Source: Spodoptera frugiperda
Lineage: Eukaryota > Arthropoda > Insecta > Lepidoptera > Noctuidae
NCBI RefSeq assembly: GCF_023101765.2
Contig: NC_064239.1
Span: 5,380,001 to 5,444,000 of the forward strand
Direction: 5' to 3'
DNA: 64,000 bases
Below are positions 57,017 through 64,000 of the stretch, one piece after another. The notes below the pieces were generated by a model. That model did not search any database. It saw nothing but the letters and a program-made list of their open reading frames with translations, and was not told the DNA's origin. Numbering within the stretch: the first letter of the stretch is position 1; each line of letters opens with the position of its first letter. The position numbers and the translations under genes are program-made.

Positions 57017-57850
57017 AATATTTATTTCAATTAGACCTTTATCTTTAAACTCATTACTGTTCTAAAATAATTTTCAAATGGCTACACAAATGCAATTAAG
57101 TCCTAATATTATTGACTGTTGATTAGTTTTATCAGTTATCATTATTTATCAGAACGTCATCATTTAGAAGAGCTGATTGCTAAATAAATGGCTAGACAAA
57201 GGAGTTCAATGACATTTTATCCCTTTTATCAATTTATATTTTTTTATTGCTTCGTTAGTCCACTAAATGGGACTCATATCATAACTGCTGCAAATTGTGG
57301 GAATAATATTGCAATTGCCTACCCATTTTACGTGGCATTGTTTTTTTTTCTTTAGGTCATCGCCGCATTCCTTATGTGGACGCAAATTGCTATTGCAACA
57401 AAGGCTAAAGGGTGCATTTCCACAGAAGCGGAGCTGCGCAGAGTCGTGTAAATAGGTAGGAGTTTCCACTAAAGCTGCGCAGCCTGGCTAAGCTGTGTAG
57501 CTAGGTGAAGTGGAGCCGAGCGGTGTTGAGACAAAAAAGAAGGGCAGGGCTATGACGACCGGTGAAACTGAAATGAACAAACACCATCCCGCGCAACCCC
57601 GCTCTACGCGCATACGGTACAGTACGGTATAGTAAATACACACAAATATAATACTTTTGTTTTATTTAGAGTACACGAGTTTCCGAAGCAGTTACCTCAC
57701 GACAATAAATAATACAATTATTTGATTACATAATCTTAACAATAATAGTTGTCGTAATCGCGTTTGCCGAAAGCTTTAAAACTAATTATACAATTGTAAA
57801 CAAATAACTATGACTACTGGGTACTTTCCTATAATCTGTATTAGCAATTT
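57017..57850. other. Mostly unannotated; GC-rich fold near 57405-57610
   Basis: 'aagcggagctgcgcagagtc' and 'aaagctgcgcagcctggc' repeat a 'gctgcgcag' core in a CpG-rich patch, perhaps a degraded small element. Confidence 0.4.
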
Positions 57851-58465
57851 ATATATACCAAATGCCTCTGAAGTCGACGTCCAACTGGCACCATATGATC
57901 GACAAGGTTCCAACTGTTATCATAAAAATATAAAAAAAATATTAAGTCCTACAGTTTTTAAATTACAGTGACTTATGTTTTATCCACAAAAAGTGCACCC
58001 TGTGTCAGTCTCTTGACTCTTGTTTTTATTTTGTCTATATCTTTCTATTGTCTTGCGACAATATTGCCGACAAATGCTACTAGCGAAATCATGAGTAGAT
58101 AGACGATGTTGTTGACTAGAAGAAAATTTAGTAAGTGCAAATAATTGTGCCGAATTTAAGAAATTATCTGCAAAGTGGTATTTTAGAATCTTTCCTAAAT
58201 GCGCCAACTTTGGTGAAATTTAAAGCAGTTAACAGTACTATTCAGGATAACGTAAGCAAAAATACAGACGAAAACATAAAGATTTGTAGCAACTAGAGTC
58301 AAGAAACTGGAACAGAGTGTACATTTTCTTGGATAACACATAAATATTATAATTTAAAAATCGTAGGACTTGAGAAATTGTTTTATATTTTCCTGATAAC
58401 AGTTGGAACATCGCCGATAACCTGGTCCCATTTGGAAGTCGACTTCAGGGACACCTGTATATCCA
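57851..58465. mobile_element. Fold-back element with ~170-bp inverted ends
   Basis: 57851-58022 and 58293-58465 align as diverged inverted repeats: 'ctgaagtcgacgtccaa' / 'ctgaagtcgacttccaa', 'gttccaactgttatc' (identical), 'aagtcctac', 'tttttaaatta', 'tcttgactct'. The unique centre is about 270 bp. The 75-codon minus frame at 57980-58207 lacks motifs. A lone end occurs at 52880-52915. Confidence 0.75.
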
Positions 58466-59019
58466 GTGGGAAAATCTATATCGGAGGTCTACAAGTTTTA
58501 CAATAAAAAATAATAAGTTCAAACACGCAACGCAACATACAGTAGGCATAAACAAAATCACAATACAGCACCAAAATTTAACCAAACTTAAATACTAAAA
58601 TAACGCCTGAAAAACAAACAACAAGACAAAAGCTTATCCTCACTACTTCAATAGTAAAAGTAGAAATAAGACATAGATGTAATATCGTAAATGGGTCTTA
58701 CTAATATTTTGGTACCTAAGAGATCGAAAATTAGTTTGTGTAAAATATAGTCGTTTGTGTAATGTGTACAACTACATTGAATTACACAAATAACATAGAT
58801 TCATAGCAAATACAATTTTGTTTCCAATTCAAAGCTTCTTTCCTCCTCAGTCTTACTCTCTTCTCCCTCCCCATCTGCTTGTAACTCTTAACAACACAGT
58901 ATAATAGGAATGATAATAAAAAAAAATGTTTTCGTAGCCGTCTGGAATTATAAGTTAATTAAAGTATTGGACATGTGTTCTCTACTCTTAAGTATGAATT
59001 GGCTTTACGTTGAACAAAA
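58466..59019. other. No gene seen
   Basis: AT-rich. Confidence 0.4.
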
Positions 59020-59102
59020 ACGAAGCAAGAGTGCGTTCGGCGCTCTGATTGGCCGGCTCGAATAAACCAACAAATCAGAACGCCGAACACGCTCTCGTTT
59101 CG
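59020..59102. repeat. 30-bp inverted repeat
   Basis: Arms 59021-59050 and 59073-59102 match at 25 of 30; all five differences are transitions. Core 'gttcggcg' then 'tctgatt'. Confidence 0.75.
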
Positions 59103-60017
59103 CCGCAGAATCAATAATTTCTTGGTAACATACATACGAAAAACCAGTCGCTTTTTAAAATTCCAAACTTGATTTCTTTTTTTTCTCATGATCATCATGT
59201 CTTACAATCTTTTACTGTGTGATTGATGTATTACTTAGATTTTTATGTGCATAATATCATTATCCCAATTGAATATACTGTAGTAATATACTGGTGTAGG
59301 ACCCAATTTAAAATACTACATCCATGACTTATGCTTATTTCCATTATGAGAGCTTGTTTACAAGAACATGATCTTTGTGATAAAATTATATTATTAAAAC
59401 TACGAGAAATTTAAATATTTGAGATACAACAAAATTAAAATATGTATACCTAGTTATGAATGACAATTTGATTCGTAGAAAACTATGAAAAAATTTCAAT
59501 CATGTTTATAACACCTTATACTTTACAAAATTTAGAAAACATTCTTTATCTATATCTTCGTAATTATTATATAATTATCATATACTTCATGCTTTGAGAT
59601 TTGACTGTTCATTTATTTATTTTGATATACCTATTAGGTCCTTGAACATAATTATGCTTTGTTACTCAAAAAAGATATTAGAAACACTCCATAGTTTGTA
59701 TGCACATTAAAACATTATTATTATATTTGTAGATCATCTCACTTCTAAATAATGACTATAGTGTATGCTATTCTTGAGACTCAAGAATTAATGATACTAA
59801 ACTATTACTATGGGCAATGTATGACAAAAACAGCAAGAACCTATTCAAGGACCTAATAGTAATGTATTTTAATAATACACAAAGGTAGTTGTGACATTAT
59901 GGTGAAATCTACCTTCCATTATGATTTAGGAACTAAATAAATATAATTTTAAAATCATCTTGATACATTTGAATTAAACAATAGACATTAGACATCTAAT
60001 AAATCAAATTAATTGAA
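59103..60017. other. AT-rich DNA downstream of the minus-strand gene
   Basis: 'ctattaggtccttgaac' (59630) recurs inverted as 'ttcaaggacctaatag' (59845), and 'attcttgag' / 'ctcaagaat' flank one base near 59780. Part may be 3' UTR of the gene at 60304-61390. Confidence 0.4.
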
Positions 60018-60269
60018 ACCATCTCAATATGAATATTTCTTTAACACAAATATCTTTGTAAAGGAAATATTATTATTATGCACATTGTCATTTGTGAAAC
60101 AGAATCATCTATGGCTGATTCTGTGTTATCCAAATGAGAACACAATATACAATAGACATCTATAAACAATTTAAAACAACTCAATATTAATGTTTCTTTG
60201 AAAAAAATATTAAAGAATCCTTTAAAGAAACATTAACATGCACATCTTAATTTTTGAAACATAAAATGC
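60018..60269. repeat. Diverged direct duplication next to a 3' end
   Basis: 'ctcaatatgaatatttcttt ... atgcacattgtcatttgtga' (60027-60100) is echoed by 'ctcaatattaatgtttcttt ... atgcacatcttaatttttga' (60180-60258): same order, period about 155 bp. It lies just 3' of the stop codon at 60304. Confidence 0.6.
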
Positions 60270-60303
60270 TCTAAATTACAGCAAATCCAGGATAGGTGGG
60301 GCT

Positions 60304-61390
60304 TCAGTCTTCGATTAAAGTAAAAAGATCTTTCTTAGGCTTCACAGGAACAACTGAAGTGTTGGCTTCTACTTTATTTTCTGGAGACATTTTAGCCTCC
60401 TTCACAGGTCTGTTATTTTCATCCTTTGATGGCTTCCTTTTTAAGCTCATAACTTTATTAGTGTAGATGCCATCATTCCCATTCTGCTCACTAGCTGACA
60501 CTTTTCTTTTCTTGGTTTTAGTGACAACAAAGTCTAAGTCTGAGGAATCATCATCAAAGTCAGCATACACAGGCACAGTGCGGCCACTCCTAGTAGACCT
60601 TACTGGCTGCACTCTGGTGGTCTCCTCCACAATCTGCAGTGGTGGTGGCCAGGCAGCAAAGATAGCCGATTGCCTGGCCTGGTGATAGCTGTTTAAAGAC
60701 ATTAGTTTTATATAAACTGCCAGACTGCGGGCTTTCTCAGCAGGTGATATAGTAGAGGGCAACAAACTCCAGGGCAGGCGTCTGTCTCTCACATTTAAGT
60801 ACCTCCTTTTCATAGACTTGTTGGGGGTGGAAATAAGATCAACTCTCTCAGTCTGAAACACATAAAAGAGGTTTATAAATACAATCATTCAAACATACAT
60901 TTCAACTGTGATCTACTAAATAAAAATTGAACTCAACTTACGTTTTCGGTATCGCGAGCTGCTCTATCTTCCCTTACTGAAGATTTGGAATTCTTCAAAG
61001 CTTTCAAAAGATCACTCATTTCTTCTTTACTCAGATTCTCTTCCTCCAAGCCATATTCTAAGAATATACAACAGGACATGTTAGTTGAATTTAAACTTTA
61101 GTTAAAATTAATCTATAATCATTAAAATAAACAAAATAATACTGAAAAATATACGCAGTGTGATTATTAAATTATTCTGGCAACTACCAAATTTAAATAA
61201 ATAAAATGTGGAGACTAAGGAATTCTAGTATCATAATACCCTTACATTTTTATCTAAATGTAAGGATAACTAATACAAATGTAATGAAAACACTTAAAAC
61301 AAACATAATTATTATTTTACCGATCAATTCACTCTTCATATGCTTCATTTCGGAATCACAACTATCGTCGGATGATAGTGCCGGCTCCAT
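60304..61390 (-). CDS. Uncharacterised 244-residue nuclear-type protein, complete, 3 exons
   Basis: Minus-strand exons 61390-61321, 61057-60942 and 60852-60304 join in frame (70+116+549 bp) from ATG at 61388-61390 to TGA at 60304-60306. Introns have donors 'G|GTAAAA' and 'AAC|GTAAGT' and acceptors 'TTCTTAG' and 'TTTCAG'. The protein starts MEPALSSDDSCDSEMKHMKS (acidic/serine), has a polar KEEMSDLLKALKNS segment (34-47), a basic block TPNKSMKRRYLNVRDRRLPW (71-90), a more hydrophobic SPAEKARSLAVYIKLMSLN (98-116), RSTRSGRTVPVYADFDDDSS (147-166) and a candidate nuclear localisation signal KTKKRKV (174-180), then a Lys-rich disordered tail ending DLFTLIED. No signal peptide, membrane segment or known domain recognised; a nuclear or chromatin role is inference from composition only. 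It shares a divergent promoter region with TRIM9. Confidence 0.8.
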
Positions 61391-62123
61391 TTTTTATGTA
61401 ATTACAATAATCAAATCAACTATTACACTTGCTCCAGTCTCTTCATTACAATTTAGTGCGTAATAAAACAATAGCGCATTATAAAACACAAAAACATTGA
61501 AAGTTGATAAACACAACTCCAATCAAATTAGATACCTTCCTATTTACTAACTGTCTGTCAAAGTGTCAAATACATAATTATTATTTATATACTAGGCCTA
61601 ATGACACTTTAGTCCTTGATGTTGGCAACAGATTGAAGCGAAAAACCGGCTCAGAAAACCGGTATTAACATAATGTGTTGGCAACTCCCCAAACATTTTT
61701 ATAATATAAAACTGCAGATATTTATTTATTCTAGAGATTACCATTTTTAAATTGCACATAGTTTCATTACTCCTTTCTATCCTAATTATAGTTTTGTTCA
61801 TATTTTCTAAATATAATTAATAGTAAACGTGATACAATGAAATAATTGCATTTTAGTCGATTCCAATGCAGCTCTATTGTCTATTGTTTTTATTTTTGTA
61901 CTGGATTTGTGATAAGTGAATGACAGATGGACTGTCCTGTCCTTGTGTGTAGTGTGTAAAATGTAATGTGATGCATGTTGCGTTATTTTATTGTTGATTT
62001 TATTTATTTATGACTGAAATTCTGTATTCAAACTACACGATGATTTAAAATATTTAACATTAAGAAAAAAAATACAAAGTTTTATGTAATAGTGCGTGAA
62101 TGCTTCGTTCCAATTAGAACAAA
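61391..62123. promoter_or_regulatory. Shared divergent promoter region
   Basis: 733 bp separate the two start codons of the head-to-head genes at 61390 (leftward) and 62124 (rightward). No TATA box was assigned, and 5' UTRs and transcription starts cannot be fixed by eye. Short divergent spacing suggests shared regulation, but this is inference. Confidence 0.5.
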
Positions 62124-63549
62124 ATGGAAGAGGAGATAAGATGTTTTGTTTGTAAAGAATTCTACAGGGAACCTGTATTACTACCTTGTGGACATGCACT
62201 TTGCAGAGTTTGTGCCGTCAATTTACAGACCCATATACCAGAAGGAGATAACTCTGCAGCCTCTAACGATTACCAAGAAGCGGACAAAGCCTCGGTATCT
62301 AGCGAAACTGACAGTGGAGTAGTATGTGGATCAAGGCCTAATAGTTACGCAGGAACTCCGGCAGCGCCCGCGTATTCGAGCGCGGCGTTTACAATAACTT
62401 GTCCATCCTGCAGTAAATTAGTTTACTTGGATGACAATGGTGCCGAAGGGCTACCCCCGTTTCGTGTCATGCGAACTATTGTTGAGCGGTTCGGTGGTGT
62501 TACTGGTGCTCCACCCGCTGAGGAGGCCTGCCAAATGTGCGAGGGTGAAAGGCGAGCAGCCGTGGTGAGATGTGAGCAGTGTTCAGTTCGGTACTGCGCC
62601 GGCTGCCGCGATGCCTGGCACCCCACACGGGGGCCCCTGGCTCAGCACGAACTGCGGCCGCTGGGCACCACCTGTGCAGATCACGGCTCGCCTCCCGTCC
62701 TCTATTGTAATGCCTGCTTAGTGCCCATATGTCAGCGCTGCCTTGCTGAAAGACACTCTACACATGAGACACAAGCTTTGTCCACGGCTGCCAGAGCTCA
62801 TAAGGTAATATGAAATATCCAATGTAAAACCCTTGCAAACTGATTGCACTGCAATTAATTAAGACCAACTAGATATATGTAGCTGTATTTTACTTGACCT
62901 GTGTTTCTATTTCAGACTGAATTATCACAATCATTGCAACATCTATCAGAACAAGCCAAAGCCATGACAGAATACATACAGCTAGTTAAAGGAACAGGGG
63001 ACAAAATTAATGTGAGTACTTCATTGTTATATACTTGCCCATACTGTACCTATGAAGTACATACAACATGACTTCTGGGCATTTATTTATTATAGCTACT
63101 TCAACTCAGTTCCACCAGCTCTGCTCGGCTCCTATTGATTGTAGCTTGATGTATTATAATATATTGTGATGCTTTTCTCCAAAATGCACTATCCAACACA
63201 AAAAACAACCAAAAAACTTCTATAGATACTAATCTATGTAATTATAAAGCTGAAGAGTAGAGTAACTGAAAAATAGATTTAGTTTGACTAACATATTAAT
63301 ATTCTTTATCCATAGGAGTCTTGTGAAGAATTGGAAAAACAAATTGACAATGCTTGTTCTGAAGTAACTCGTGCCATAGAAAGGAGACGTGATGAGCTTA
63401 TACGTGCAGCTAGAAACACACGATCTCAAGCCATAACCAATATGCGCTCCCTGACATCTCATGCTGCTCAGAAGCTGCGAGAAGCAACTGCTCTGCTGCA
63501 CTTCTCCATTGAAGCTCTCAAAGAATCTGACCATGCAGCTTTTCTACAG
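62124..63549 (+). CDS. Trim9: TRIM9/TRIM67-type E3 ubiquitin ligase, 5' exons (partial)
   Basis: Exons 62124-62804, 62916-63011 and 63316-63549 (681, 96 and 234 bp) join in phase 0; donors AAG|GTAATA, AAT|GTGAGT, CAG|GTAAGC; acceptors TTTCAG and CCATAG. Start context 'acaaaATGG' is good. Residues 7-30 hold the first six RING ligands (C7, C10, C22, H24, C27, C30); the last two (C93, C96 in TCPSCSK) follow a ~60-residue Ser/Ala-rich insert, the split RING typical of TRIM9/67. B-box 1 lies at about 136-175, B-box 2 at 184-214 (C184, H187, C195, C198, C203, C206, H211, H214). Residues 228-337 form the coiled coil. The COS, FN3 and SPRY parts expected of this family lie beyond 64000. Known of the family: neuronal, microtubule-linked E3 acting with netrin receptors (DCC/Frazzled) in axon guidance. 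Confidence 0.9.
63105..63235 (+). mobile_element. RTE-like tail fragment in TRIM9 intron 2
   Basis: 'ctgctcggctcctattgatt', 'gcactatccaacacaaaa' match the 3' module at 2265-2346 and 44950-45012. It ends before the acceptor at 63314 and does not disturb splicing. Confidence 0.65.
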
Positions 63550-64000
63550 GTAAGCACTTTTTCATTGTATTTAGGCAACACCTAACAAGACCTTAACATT
63601 TTATTCTGCTCTAAAAATATTAATCTATGATTATACCCAGTATAATTTGCCAAATAAGTTTCTACCTATTCACTCAGTTATAAAAAGCAGATACTTTTAT
63701 AATTCCTATGATAAATCAACCATTTTACGAATCTAAAATATGTATTTATAGTTATTGATTCCTTTATCAATTCCGTATTATTAGATTGACCTGATTCTAA
63801 TGTAGCCGGTATCAATCAGCAAACAGTATTACATTATGTACTGTAATATTGATAAAGCTTATCTTCCGTGTCACAGCATTACTACTTACATATCTTAGTG
63901 GGTCTTAGTCCGATATCATCTTATTTTCATCAGGTCTCAAATATAACACATATTCAATACTTTACTATGCTGGAATCGTAGAGTATTGACACAACATCAC
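63550..64000 (+). other. TRIM9 intron 3, start
   Basis: Begins at the donor 'CAG|GTAAGC'; no further exon before the window ends. Confidence 0.7.

Noticed and set aside
60467..60685. Plus-strand 72-codon frame
   Set aside because: Antisense shadow of exon 3 of the minus-strand gene.
62423..62626. Minus-strand 67-codon frame
   Set aside because: Antisense shadow of TRIM9 exon 1.

Overview
This window is AT-rich animal DNA, almost certainly from a moth or butterfly. The evidence is a spliced TRIM9-type gene with GT-AG introns and a dense set of repeats of the kinds that fill lepidopteran genomes: tRNA-related SINEs with an internal B-box, RTE-like repeats beginning ACTAGCTTTTGCCCGCG, R1-like LINE tails, Helitron-like termini and many hairpin or TIR elements. 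No prokaryotic operon, rRNA, genuine tRNA or CRISPR array is present. All calls come from reading the sequence; no database was searched.

Host genes sit at the right end. From 61390 leftwards runs a complete three-exon gene for an unrecognised 244-residue, probably nuclear protein. From 62124 rightwards runs the 5' part of a TRIM9/TRIM67-type E3 ubiquitin ligase (first 337 residues, then off the window). They are head to head, 733 bp apart, so they probably share a divergent promoter. Two weaker host candidates are a CpG-rich initiator plus splice donor on the minus strand near 48.4 kb, and a 45-codon open stretch ending in a strong donor at 49.75-49.88 kb.

The remaining ~60 kb reads as intergenic or intronic DNA built of mobile-element remains. 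0-8 kb: LINE tails, hairpins, tRNA-like SINEs. 8-10 kb: a long RTE-like repeat that recurs inverted at 32.9-34.7 kb. 14-20 kb: an R1-like tail with target-site duplication, a PIF/Harbinger deletion derivative keeping the starts of both its genes, an R1-like head-to-tail dimer, and a fragment resembling the end of a (+)RNA-virus helicase abutting an R1-like tail fragment. 22-27 kb: a CR1/jockey-type LINE 3' end and more R1-like tails. 27-45 kb: TIR elements, SINEs, microsatellites. 50-58 kb: a 1.3-kb element with repeated 13-bp subterminal motifs around a psq-type HTH remnant, a piggyBac-type MITE with palindromes, and a long fold-back element.

The strongest second-look items are the motif-studded element at 51.3-52.6 kb, the helicase-like fragment at 19.2 kb, the PIF/Harbinger derivative at 15.1-15.8 kb, the R1-like dimer whose empty target is represented by a paralogous repeat at 45.4 kb, and two distant loci sharing a 22-bp-period palindromic repeat.
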